Shown: positions 8,725 through 16,792 of the stretch, in pieces
Layout of the letters: each line of letters begins with the position of its first letter
Position numbering within the stretch: the stretch's first letter is position 1
Origin: SZAS-79 sp963844255
Lineage (GTDB): Bacteria > Pseudomonadota > Gammaproteobacteria > Burkholderiales > SG8-39
NCBI GenBank assembly: GCA_963844255.1
Contig: CAWJNP010000030.1
Coordinates: 1-64,000 of the forward strand
DNA: 64,000 nt
Direction of reading: 5' to 3'
Notes under the pieces: generated by a model
The model's input: only the letters and a program-made list of their open reading frames with translations
Told to the model about the DNA's origin: nothing
The model's database searches: none
Program-made: the position numbers and the translations under genes

Positions 8725-9450
8725 TTACAGGCCCTGGTAGCGCACGCCGGTGTTGAGCGCCAGGTCGGCGCGCACCTGCGTCGATCGCTCGCTGCGCAGG
8801 CGGCGGTGGATCTCCGACTGCGGATCGTTCATGTCGCCGAACAGCATGGCCTTGCCCCCATCCCGGTTGCAGGCCTCGACGCAGGCCGGCGAGTCGCCGC
8901 GGTCGACCCGATGTACGCACAGACTGCAGGACTCGACCGTGCCCTTGCCGCGCGGGACGTCCGGCTTCTGTCCGGTCACGGCCTCATGGATGAAAGACCG
9001 CGCGCCGTACGGGCAGGCCATCACGCAGTAGCGGCAACCGATGCAACTGTGCCGGTCGACCAGTACGATGCCATCGTCTCGCTTGAACGAGGCGCCGGTC
9101 GGGCACACATCGACGCAGGGCGGCTCCTCGCAGTGCTGGCACATCATCGGCAGCGTCTGCGCCACCCCGGTCCGCTTGTCGCGCAGACCGACCTTGCGGA
9201 TCCACTGCGCGTCTGTCTCCGGACGGCCGTTGCCGGTCAATCCGTTCTCTTCATTGCAGGCGGTGACGCAATCGTCGCAGTCCGCGCACTTGCCGATGTC
9301 GATCAGCAGCCCCCAGCGCTTGAGCGCCGAGGCCGCCTCCTCGGGGGAACGCGCCTGCGCGAGTTCGATCAGGTTGATGACCGGCGCGAGCGCCGCCGCG
9401 GCCCCGGCGGCCGCGCCCCAGGCGAGAAACTCGCGCCGCTCGACGCTCAT
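8725..9450 (-). CDS. dsrO: DsrO, periplasmic ferredoxin subunit of DsrMKJOP
   Basis: A 241-residue ferredoxin of the DMSO-reductase-subunit-B type. It starts with a Tat-like signal (ERREFLAWGAAAG) for folded export. Cysteine groups CADCDDCVTAC, CQHCEEPPCVDVC, CIGCRYCVMAC and CSLC...C provide ligands for several [4Fe-4S] clusters. It would pass electrons between DsrJ haems and DsrP. The start overlaps the dsrJ stop by four bases. Confidence 0.95.
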   Translation of the reverse strand: MSVERREFLAWGAAAGAAAALAPVINLIELAQARSPEEAASALKRWGLLIDIGKCADCDDCVTACNEENGLTGNGRPETDAQWIRKVGLRDKRTGVAQTLPMMCQHCEEPPCVDVCPTGASFKRDDGIVLVDRHSCIGCRYCVMACPYGARSFIHEAVTGQKPDVPRGKGTVESCSLCVHRVDRGDSPACVEACNRDGGKAMLFGDMNDPQSEIHRRLRSERSTQVRADLALNTGVRYQGL

Positions 9451-9830
9451 CGTCCCGCCCCGGCGGCCCGTGCCTGCCGCATCGCGCTGTGGCATTCGAA
9501 GCAATCGATCTTTACCGCTGCATAGGCGTGGCAGCTCGAACAGAATCCTTCCTTGCCCAGCACACTCCCCGTGTCCTTCGACGCATGGCACTCGACACAC
9601 TTCTTGAGGCTGAAGCGCGGTTCGCGAATGCCCTGGTGCACCGTCCGGTCGCGCTGGTGAAACAGCATCTTCATGTGATCGCGGCGCATCTCATCGGTCG
9701 GAGCGACGCAGACCTCTGCGCTGTTGGTCTTGTACGCCGGCACCGGAACACGACCGGCCGATTTTTCGGCCGCGTGGGCAAGTCCGGCCGCAGTCAGAAT
9801 CAATGCCAGCGAGAGCGCAAGAATCCGCAT
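9447..9830 (-). CDS. dsrJ: DsrJ, periplasmic triheme cytochrome c
   Basis: A 127-residue protein with an uncleaved-type or Sec signal (RILALSLALILTAAGLAHA) and exactly three CxxCH haem-binding motifs: CVECH, CSSCH and CFECH. This matches DsrJ, whose haems include an unusual His/Cys-ligated one; a Cys upstream (AEVCVAP) is a candidate for that distal ligand. It belongs to DsrMKJOP and follows dsrL by 14 bases. Confidence 0.95.
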   Translation of the reverse strand: MRILALSLALILTAAGLAHAAEKSAGRVPVPAYKTNSAEVCVAPTDEMRRDHMKMLFHQRDRTVHQGIREPRFSLKKCVECHASKDTGSVLGKEGFCSSCHAYAAVKIDCFECHSAMRQARAAGAGR

Positions 9831-9844
9831 CTTCCGCGTTCCGC

Positions 9845-11845
9845 TCAGTGGTCGCCCATGCCCATCTTGATGTAGCCGGTTGGGCAAACGTCGGCGCAGA
9901 TGTGGCAACCGATGCACAGGTCATAGTCCGTGTAGACATAGCGGCCCATGGTCGATTCGGATTTCGGCGTGCGCTTGACGGCGGTCTGCGGGCAATAGAT
10001 CACGCAGTTGTCGCACTCGAAGCACATGCCGCAGCTCATGCAGCGTTTTGCCTCCTCGACGGCCTGCTTGTCGTCCAGGCCGACCATGCGCTCTGCAAAG
10101 TGGCCGAGCACCTCCTCGGCGGATGGTCCGATCTCGGTGCGCTTGACCCGGTCCTGATGCGGAAAATGCCCGAGGAACAGCTCGCTCGACTGACATACCT
10201 CGGCTGCGCCGCGATCCTCGTAGTTGTGGACCGCGAACCCGCCCACGCCCTTTCCTGCAAGCGATGTTCCGCGCACACCGCGGTCGATCTCACGCAACTC
10301 GGGTTCCCCAACCGGCTGGAAGTGCTTGGGCTCCAGGTTTACCTCGCGCAACTTGTCGAGCAGGTTGAAGTGATGCACGTCGACCTTCGGCCGCTTGGCC
10401 ATCTCCTTCTGACCGAGGAATCGATCGATGCTGTCGGCGGCGATCGACCCTTGGCCGATCACGGTGGTCAGCAGGTGGGGACGGATGATGTCGCCGCAGG
10501 CGAATACGCCGCGCCGGTTCGGCACCTGGTAGAACTTGTCCGCGGCGATCAGTCCCTTGCCGTTGTCCAGCGCCTCCATGCCCTGCAGGTCGCCGGTCTG
10601 GCCGATTGCCGATACGATCAGGTCCGCCTCGAGGTCGAATTCGGTGCCCGGCTTTTGCACCGGCTTGCCGCTCGAGTAGTCGAGCTCGATGACACGCAAG
10701 GCGGTCGCGCGCCCGGTCTTCTCGTCGAGGATCACCTTGACCGGCAGCAGGCTGCCCTGGATCTTCACTCCCTCGCGCTGCGCATCCTCGATCTCGTGCT
10801 TCGCGGCGTTCATCTGCTCGACCGGCTGCATCGAGATCAGCATCGCGTCGGCGCCTTCGCGCGCCGCCATCGCCGAGACATCGTGGGCCGTGTGGCCCAT
10901 CACGACGAATTCGGGCCGCTCCGCTTCCGGCAGGTCGGTCACATAGCCGAGCCGGCGCGCAACCGAGACCACGTCGACCGAAGTGTCGCCACCGCCGACC
11001 ACGACCACGCGGCCCGCAACGGACTTCAGCCGCCCCTGGTTGAACGCCTCGAGGAACGCCACCCCGCTGATGCAATTGGGCGCATCGGCGCCGGGCACAG
11101 GCAGGGCGCGCCCCGCCTTGCAACCGATGGTCAGAAGGACCGCGTCAAAATCGCGCTCGAGGTCTTCCAGCTTCACCTGTTTTCCGATCCGCGTATTCAG
11201 GTGCACCTCAACGCCCATCGCGGTGATGCGATCGATCTCGCCATCCAGCGACTTTCGCGGCAGGCGGTAGCCCGGCACGCCGTACTTCGCCATCCCGCCC
11301 AGTTCGGCGTGGTCATCGTACAGGGTGACGGCGTGGCCCTTGAGGCGCAACTGGTAGGCGGCCGACAGGCCCGCCGGACCGCCGCCGACGATCGCCACCC
11401 GCTTGCCGGTTTCCGGCCCGGCCCGGAATGTGAAGTTCTGCGCAAGCGCGAAATCGCCGATGTACTGCTCGACCGCGTTGATGCCGACATAATCCTCGAC
11501 GCTGTTGCGGTTGCAGCCGGTCTGGCACGGCGCCGGGCAGACCCGCCCCATCATCGAGGGGAACGGATTTCCGGCAGTGGACCGTCGGAAGGCGTACTCC
11601 TGCATGGTCGTGCCCTTGGGCGGCTTTTCCACCCCGCGCACGATGTTGAGCCAACCGCGAATGTCTTCTCCTGACGGACAGCTTGCCTGGCAGGGCGGCG
11701 TCTTGTGCACGTAGGTCGGGCACTTGTCGGTCGTGTCGGCGGAAAAGATCTGCTCCTGGAAGGAGCGCCACTCGTGGTCTCCATCCTTGAACTTGCGGAA
11801 CGTGTGGCCGCTCTTGGCTTCGGGCTTGCTCGCTGGGGCTGACAT
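9845..11845 (-). CDS. dsrL: DsrL, NAD(P)H:acceptor oxidoreductase (GltD-like iron-sulfur flavoprotein)
   Basis: A 666-residue protein. The N-terminus (about residues 40-110) has the GltD-type cysteine set CPTY...CQASCPSGEDIRGW and CPAPCQTGC. Two Rossmann folds follow, VAIVGGGPAGLSAAYQL for FAD and VVVVGGGDTSVDVV for NAD(P). The C-terminus adds two [4Fe-4S] ferredoxin repeats, CMSCGMCFECDNC and CIGCHICADVCP. DsrL works with DsrAB, passing electrons between sulfite reductase and NAD(P)+. It lies between dsrK and dsrJ as in other reverse-dsr operons. Confidence 0.95.
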   Translation of the reverse strand: MSAPASKPEAKSGHTFRKFKDGDHEWRSFQEQIFSADTTDKCPTYVHKTPPCQASCPSGEDIRGWLNIVRGVEKPPKGTTMQEYAFRRSTAGNPFPSMMGRVCPAPCQTGCNRNSVEDYVGINAVEQYIGDFALAQNFTFRAGPETGKRVAIVGGGPAGLSAAYQLRLKGHAVTLYDDHAELGGMAKYGVPGYRLPRKSLDGEIDRITAMGVEVHLNTRIGKQVKLEDLERDFDAVLLTIGCKAGRALPVPGADAPNCISGVAFLEAFNQGRLKSVAGRVVVVGGGDTSVDVVSVARRLGYVTDLPEAERPEFVVMGHTAHDVSAMAAREGADAMLISMQPVEQMNAAKHEIEDAQREGVKIQGSLLPVKVILDEKTGRATALRVIELDYSSGKPVQKPGTEFDLEADLIVSAIGQTGDLQGMEALDNGKGLIAADKFYQVPNRRGVFACGDIIRPHLLTTVIGQGSIAADSIDRFLGQKEMAKRPKVDVHHFNLLDKLREVNLEPKHFQPVGEPELREIDRGVRGTSLAGKGVGGFAVHNYEDRGAAEVCQSSELFLGHFPHQDRVKRTEIGPSAEEVLGHFAERMVGLDDKQAVEEAKRCMSCGMCFECDNCVIYCPQTAVKRTPKSESTMGRYVYTDYDLCIGCHICADVCPTGYIKMGMGDH

Positions 11846-11876
11846 GGTTATCTCCGCTGATTCCGGTCCGACCGGT

Positions 11877-13367
11877 TCAATTCCCGGGTCCGAGCACGAT
11901 CGCCTTGCTCACGAGTCCGTGAACGCTGCCGATCATGTCCATGGGATGCTTGTAGTAGGGCAGTACCTTGGTGAACTGGCTCTTGCAGATCGCGCAGATT
12001 GCGGCCATGTAGTTCACGCCGTCCTCCTCGACGACCTGCTGCAGGGCCTGCATGCGCGGCAGCGCGCCCTTGACTCGCAGCTCGACCAGGTCGTCGGTGA
12101 GCAGGCCGCCGCCGCCGCCGCAGCAGAACGTCGTCTCGCCGATGGTTTCCGGCGCCATGTCGACGAACTTGTTGACGCACGCGCGGATGATTGCGCGCGG
12201 GATGTCGAACTGGCCGCCGGGCACGTCGCCCATGCGCGAGCCGCGCGACACGTTGCACGAATCGTGAAAAGTCACCACCTTGTCGTCGTTGGCGCTCTTG
12301 TCGAGCGTCAGGGCGCCGCGCTGGATCAGGTCGTGGGTCAGCTCGCAGATGTGCTGCGGCGCCGGATAGCGGGGGTCGAGGAAATCGAACGGCCCGATCA
12401 GGGTGTTCCAGAAACTGTAGGCGACCCGCCAGGCATGGCCGCACTCGCCCACCACGATGCGCTTCACGCCCAGGTCGAGCGCGGCATCGCGGATGCGTTC
12501 GGCCACCTTCTGCAGGTTGTCGTGATTGCCGATGAAAAGGGAGAAATTCGCCGCCTCCGAGGCGTGCGACGACAGCGTCCAGGAAATCCCGGCGGCGTGA
12601 AACACCTTCGCGTAACCGATCAGGCCGTCGATATGCGGTTCGGCAAAGAAGTCGGCGCTCGGCGTGATCAGCAGCACCTCGGCGCCCTTCACGTCGAGCG
12701 GAAACTTGACCGCGACTCCCGTCTCCTCCAGCACGTCCTCTTCGAGGCCATCCAGGGTGTTGCGCAGTGCAGGCTCCGGCAGACCAAGGTTATTACCGAT
12801 CTTGTGCAGCTTGCCGATGATCTCGTTGGAGTATTTCTGTCCGACGCCCACGGCGTCCATGATGTCGCGCGCCGCCATCGAGACCTCGGCGGTATCGATG
12901 CCGTAGGGGCAGAAGACCGCGCAGCGCCGGCACTGGGAACACTGGTGGTAGTAGCTGTACCACTCGTCGAGCACGTCCTTGGTCATGTCCCGGGCGCCGA
13001 CGAGCTTGGGAAAATGCTTGCCTGCGAACGTGTAATAGCGCCGATAGACCGAGCGCAGCAGGTCCTGGCGCGCCACCGGCATGTTCTTGGGGTCTGCAGT
13101 GCCGAGATAGTAGTGGCACTTGTCGGTACATGCACCGCACTTGACGCAGGCATCGAGAAAAACCTGCAGTCCGCGCGATTGCGCGACGAGCTCGCCGAGC
13201 TTGGTAACGGCAACCTTCTCCCAGTCGGGCACCAGTTCGCCCGGAAACCCGATCCCGGCCTGGATATCGGGTTTGGCCACGAACGGCTTGCTGTGCGCCA
13301 TCGCGTCCTTGCGCACCAGCGGAATCACCGGATACTCGCCCAGCGGTGGCGTTTCAAAAGCCGCCAC
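11877..13367 (-). CDS. dsrK: DsrK, HdrD-like catalytic subunit of DsrMKJOP
   Basis: An iron-sulfur protein related to heterodisulfide reductase HdrD. Two [4Fe-4S] motifs are seen, CVKCGACTDKC and CSQCRRCAVFCP, followed by CCG-domain cysteines including FCCGGGGG. DsrK is thought to reduce or oxidise the DsrC trisulfide/disulfide at the cytoplasmic face. The GTG at 13367 directly follows the dsrM stop (13368-13370) and gives 496 residues; an ATG at 13301 would remove 22 residues and is a realistic alternative. Confidence 0.93.
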   Translation of the reverse strand: MAAFETPPLGEYPVIPLVRKDAMAHSKPFVAKPDIQAGIGFPGELVPDWEKVAVTKLGELVAQSRGLQVFLDACVKCGACTDKCHYYLGTADPKNMPVARQDLLRSVYRRYYTFAGKHFPKLVGARDMTKDVLDEWYSYYHQCSQCRRCAVFCPYGIDTAEVSMAARDIMDAVGVGQKYSNEIIGKLHKIGNNLGLPEPALRNTLDGLEEDVLEETGVAVKFPLDVKGAEVLLITPSADFFAEPHIDGLIGYAKVFHAAGISWTLSSHASEAANFSLFIGNHDNLQKVAERIRDAALDLGVKRIVVGECGHAWRVAYSFWNTLIGPFDFLDPRYPAPQHICELTHDLIQRGALTLDKSANDDKVVTFHDSCNVSRGSRMGDVPGGQFDIPRAIIRACVNKFVDMAPETIGETTFCCGGGGGLLTDDLVELRVKGALPRMQALQQVVEEDGVNYMAAICAICKSQFTKVLPYYKHPMDMIGSVHGLVSKAIVLGPGN

Positions 13368-14117
13368 TCAGCCTCCTCGCGCCCGGTTGGCGTGAACGAT
13401 CTGCGCCGACCAGCCTTGCGCATGACGCTTTTCTCGGGCGTCATCCATCTGATTCAACGTGGGACTGAAAAACACGCCCGGCGCGTGCAAAAGCTTGCTC
13501 AGCGGAAAAATGATCATCAGCGTCGCGACCAGCGCGAGATGGACGAGCAGCGCCGGATCCGCCGGCAGCGCCTGCCAGTCAAACCGGAACAGACCGAGAA
13601 AGAAAGCCTTCAGGGCGACGATATCGGTGTGCGCGAGATATTTCATCGTCAGGCCGCTGGCGGCGATTGCCACCAGCAGCGCAAGCATCAGATGGTCGGA
13701 CGGGCTGCTGATGTAGCGGACCCGGTCGACCAGGAAACGCCGCGCCCAGAGGCCTCCCAGACCAACCAGAATCGCAAAGCCGGCATACAGTCCGGCAGGC
13801 TGGATCAGCGCAACCCATCCCCATACGGGTTCGGTGAAATAGCGCAGGTGACGCAACAGCACGGCGAGCAACGCCACATGAAACAGCCAGCCGAACAGCC
13901 AGATCCACTTGTTGGAGCGGAACAACGCCCGGAACAAGGTGACCTCCAGCAGCATCCGCAGCGCAACGCCTCCGCGCGTGGTCGGTGCCGGGGGAAGTGG
14001 AATCTTCAGCGGCTGCGGCGTGCGCGCGTACACCCAGCACTTGTAGCCCACACCGCCGACAAGCATGGCGATCGCGAAATAGAAGAGCAGGGCGTATAAG
14101 ACCGTCAACGCCGACAA
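13368..14117 (-). CDS. dsrM: DsrM, NarI-like membrane cytochrome b subunit
   Basis: A 249-residue membrane protein with about five to six hydrophobic segments and histidines within or beside them (WLFHVALLAV, LVHLALVA), as expected for a NarI-type dihaem cytochrome b. It partners DsrK and connects DsrC redox chemistry to the quinone pool. The start is a TTG at 14117, supported by GGGAG seven bases upstream; no ATG is positioned sensibly. It is preceded by dsrC. Confidence 0.92.
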   Translation of the reverse strand: MSALTVLYALLFYFAIAMLVGGVGYKCWVYARTPQPLKIPLPPAPTTRGGVALRMLLEVTLFRALFRSNKWIWLFGWLFHVALLAVLLRHLRYFTEPVWGWVALIQPAGLYAGFAILVGLGGLWARRFLVDRVRYISSPSDHLMLALLVAIAASGLTMKYLAHTDIVALKAFFLGLFRFDWQALPADPALLVHLALVATLMIIFPLSKLLHAPGVFFSPTLNQMDDAREKRHAQGWSAQIVHANRARGG

Positions 14118-14186
14118 TGTTTGCTCCCGGTTCCGGCAAGGCGCATTCTGGGCAAGGGCGACCGGGAAACCCGGGGCTGCCTATTC

Positions 14187-14519
14187 CTACACGCAACCTG
14201 TCGGCTTGGGCAGGCCGGCGTACTTGCAGGCCTGCTTGGCAGGACCGTACGGGAAAAGCTCATACAGGTACTTGCTGTTTCCCTTGTCGGCGCCGAGTTT
14301 CTTGCCGATCGCCTTGGTCAGCACGCGCACTGCCGGGGCGATCTGATATTCCTCGTAGTATTCGCGCAGGAAGTTGATGACTTCCCAGTGGCCGTCGGTC
14401 AGTTCGCAACCGTCGATATTTGCCATCTCCTTCCCGATTTCCTCGGTCCAGTCGGTGCGGTTCGCGAGGTATCCTTCCTCGTCGGTTTCAATGCTCTGGC
14501 CATTCAGTTCGATAGGCAT
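14187..14519 (-). CDS. dsrC: DsrC, canonical two-cysteine sulfur carrier
   Basis: A 110-residue protein whose C-terminal arm is KQACKYAGLPKPTGCV. It therefore has both CysB (KQAC) and the penultimate CysA required for the persulfide/trisulfide cycle with DsrAB and DsrMK. An ATG at 14519, with AAGGAAG upstream, is preferred over one eight codons earlier. It lies between dsrH and dsrM in the standard order. This is the only one of three DsrC-fold proteins in the window with both cysteines. Confidence 0.97.
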   Translation of the reverse strand: MPIELNGQSIETDEEGYLANRTDWTEEIGKEMANIDGCELTDGHWEVINFLREYYEEYQIAPAVRVLTKAIGKKLGADKGNSKYLYELFPYGPAKQACKYAGLPKPTGCV

Positions 14520-14539
14520 GTCGTAGTCTTCCTTAAAGG

Positions 14540-14839
14540 TCAAATCCAGCTTTGCACGGCGTTGTTTTCTGTCACGAGATCGACGAACCCCCCGTAGTCC
14601 ACCAGGCGAACGCCGTCCATCACCCGGTTTTGCATGCCCCGCGCCTCGACGTCAGGCTTCAGCGCATAGATCGTCACGCGCTTCAGGGCATCCTGCACCT
14701 GCTTTGCAACGGCCGTATCCCGGGCCGCCGCATAGACACCATCTTCGATCAGCAGAATCGCGCTGCCCTGCTTTGCAAACTTGAGGCAGGTTTCCAGCGT
14801 CTTGTTGTCGAACGGAGATTTATTGACGGTATGCAGCAT
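14540..14839 (-). CDS. dsrH: DsrH (TusB-like) subunit of the DsrEFH sulfurtransferase
   Basis: A 99-residue TusB/DsrH-family protein starting MLHTVNKSPF with the typical ILLIEDGVYA strand. With DsrE and DsrF it forms the hexameric complex that receives sulfur from TusA and passes it to DsrC. It is immediately downstream of dsrF (10-base gap) and upstream of dsrC. Confidence 0.93.
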   Translation of the reverse strand: MLHTVNKSPFDNKTLETCLKFAKQGSAILLIEDGVYAAARDTAVAKQVQDALKRVTIYALKPDVEARGMQNRVMDGVRLVDYGGFVDLVTENNAVQSWI

Positions 14840-14849
14840 GTGGGTTTCC

Positions 14850-15239
14850 TCAGAAGCTCAGGATCACGTCCTGGGCCTCCATGATCTCGGCCATCCGCGC
14901 CGCATCGACCGCTTCCACCGGAACCACCAGGTCGGCTTCAGTGAGGCCGCGCGCCTGCAGCGCCTCCTGCTCGACGTACAGCTTGGTCACGTCGTAATCC
15001 TCCAGCGCACGGAAGGTGGGCGAGAAATTCTTCATTTCCACGCCCTTCGTGTCCTGCCCCTTGACCAACTGGTACACGCCGTCGCCCAGAAACGCGAGGC
15101 TCACATCCTGCTCGAAGGCTGCACCGATCAGCACCACTTCAAGCGACTCGAGCGCATAGATGGTCCCGTACGGCGCCTTGCGGTTCACGTAAAGGAACCG
15201 CTTTGCGGTGCCGCCTTCGCCTTCGGTCTGCTCTTCCAT
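14850..15239 (-). CDS. dsrF: DsrF (TusC-like) subunit of DsrEFH
   Basis: A 129-residue DsrE/F-fold protein (FLYVNRKAPYGTIYALESLE, FLGDGVYQLVKGQ). The ATG at 15239 is chosen because GAGGAG lies six bases upstream; the frame remains open for nine more codons. No cysteine is visible in the chain, consistent with a structural rather than sulfur-carrying role. It overlaps no neighbour and follows dsrE by 10 bases. Confidence 0.92.
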   Translation of the reverse strand: MEEQTEGEGGTAKRFLYVNRKAPYGTIYALESLEVVLIGAAFEQDVSLAFLGDGVYQLVKGQDTKGVEMKNFSPTFRALEDYDVTKLYVEQEALQARGLTEADLVVPVEAVDAARMAEIMEAQDVILSF

Positions 15240-15249
15240 CCCGTTCTCC

Positions 15250-15642
15250 TCAGCCGCCGAAGACAACCAGGCGGTCGGCCTGTATGCCCGCTTCGATCAA
15301 TTGCCCGAGACCCGAGATGCGAAAACCCGGCGCAATGTTGTCGGCGTCCTTGCCGTTGCGCTTCGCTTCCGACGGATCCATGAGACCGCGGCGCTGCGCG
15401 GCGGCAATGCAGACCACGAGATCCAGCTTGTGCTGTGCCGCCAGTTCGCTCCAGCGCTTGACGATGTTCCGGTCATCCTGCGGCGGCACGGTCAGCCGCG
15501 TTCCGTTGTTGACCCCGTCGTGATAGAAGAACACGCGATAGATCTCGTGCCCCTTCGCCAGCGCGGCCTTGACGAACTGATAGGCCGAGTCCGACGCGGC
15601 ATGGGTGTATGGCCCCTCGTTGACCAGGATTCCAAGCTTCAT
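15250..15642 (-). CDS. dsrE: DsrE (TusD-like) active-site subunit of DsrEFH
   Basis: A 130-residue DsrE-family protein. With the ATG at 15642 the conserved cysteine in LDLVVCIAAAQRRG falls at residue 78, the position of the sulfur-binding Cys78 of Allochromatium DsrE, which also supports this start. It would accept persulfide sulfur from TusA-like donors. It is located directly after dsrB (26-base gap). Confidence 0.94.
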   Translation of the reverse strand: MKLGILVNEGPYTHAASDSAYQFVKAALAKGHEIYRVFFYHDGVNNGTRLTVPPQDDRNIVKRWSELAAQHKLDLVVCIAAAQRRGLMDPSEAKRNGKDADNIAPGFRISGLGQLIEAGIQADRLVVFGG

Positions 15643-15668
15643 GTTTCGCTCTTTTTGACCGCGCACGC

Positions 15669-16769
15669 CTAGAAGCGGATGTGCGCCGAGGCATTCAGGC
15701 TGTTACGTGAGCCGCGCCAGTTGTCGATATGAAATTTCGTGAACGGCAGCCCGGTCAATTCGAAAAACCGCGGCCAGCCGATCCGTTCCACCCAGTCGCC
15801 GACGCGTTCGAAGTGACGCGCGTCCTTCTTGTAGGTGTACAGGATTTTTTTCACCACCTCAGCGACTTCCGGCCAGCGCGGCGGATTGTTCGGCAGCCCG
15901 GCTGCCACCAACTTCTGGAACATCGGCTTGGAGCGGGCGTTCGAGTTCTTGCCTCCGACCCAGATCGCCAGCTTGGAATGCTCCGGATCGTTGATCTGCA
16001 TCGGCGGGCACGGGGGAAAGCAGGCACCGCAGCAGATGCACTTCTTCTCGTCCACTTCGAGCGACGGCTTGCCATTCACGATCGCCGGCCGGATCGCGGC
16101 CACCGGACAGCGCGCGACCACCGACGGGCGCTCGCAGACGTTGGCCACGAGGTCATGGTTGATCTTCGGCGGCTTGGTGTGCTGGATGTTGATCGCGATG
16201 TCGCCCTGGCCGCCGCAGTTGATCTGGCAGCAGGAGGTCGTGATGTGCACGCGGTTGGGCATCTCCTCCTTGATGAACTCCTCGTAGAGTTCGTCCATCA
16301 GGGACTTCACCACGCCCGAAGCGTCGGTGGCAGGGATGTCGCAGTGCAGCCAGCCCTGCGTGTGCGAGATCATGGTCACCGAGTTGCCGGTGCCGCCCAC
16401 CGGATAGCCGGCGTCGTTGAACGCCTGGATCAGCGGGCCGACTTTCTCCCACGAGGAGACCATCACCTCGATGTTCGAGCGGATCGTGAAGCGCACATGG
16501 CCCTCGCCGTACTTGTCGACGATGTCGCACAGCAGGTTGATCTCGTAGGGTCCGAGTTGGCGCTGGGTGCCGACCCGAACCGTCCAGATCTCGTCTCCGG
16601 AATAGGCCACGTGGTGCAGCACTCCTGGACGCGGACGGTCGTGGTACTTCCATTTGCCGAAGTTCTTGACCATCAGCGGGTGCATGTACTGCACCCCGTC
16701 GGGGCATCCGCTCTCGATCGGCGGACGCATTTTCTTCTTTTCGGCCACCGGTGCGACTTGTAGTGTCAT
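15669..16769 (-). CDS. dsrB: DsrB, dissimilatory sulfite reductase beta subunit
   Basis: A 366-residue subunit. The sulfite-reductase core includes TTSCCQINCGGQGDIAINI and a ferredoxin insertion with CICCGACFPPCPPM and ARCPVAAI. Together with DsrA it forms the alpha2beta2 enzyme, here in the oxidative (reverse) type operon that includes dsrEFH and dsrL, which turns DsrC-bound sulfur into sulfite. It follows dsrA by 23 bases. Confidence 0.97.
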   Translation of the reverse strand: MTLQVAPVAEKKKMRPPIESGCPDGVQYMHPLMVKNFGKWKYHDRPRPGVLHHVAYSGDEIWTVRVGTQRQLGPYEINLLCDIVDKYGEGHVRFTIRSNIEVMVSSWEKVGPLIQAFNDAGYPVGGTGNSVTMISHTQGWLHCDIPATDASGVVKSLMDELYEEFIKEEMPNRVHITTSCCQINCGGQGDIAINIQHTKPPKINHDLVANVCERPSVVARCPVAAIRPAIVNGKPSLEVDEKKCICCGACFPPCPPMQINDPEHSKLAIWVGGKNSNARSKPMFQKLVAAGLPNNPPRWPEVAEVVKKILYTYKKDARHFERVGDWVERIGWPRFFELTGLPFTKFHIDNWRGSRNSLNASAHIRF

Positions 16770-16792
16770 TCCAGACTCCTCCCGTTCTTATC

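Noticed and set aside
9803..11674. Long plus-strand open frame (over 600 codons) opposite dsrL
   Set aside because: It is a GC-driven antisense frame; the minus strand encodes a complete DsrL with all cofactor motifs, and the plus-strand product is Arg/His/Ala-rich without domains.
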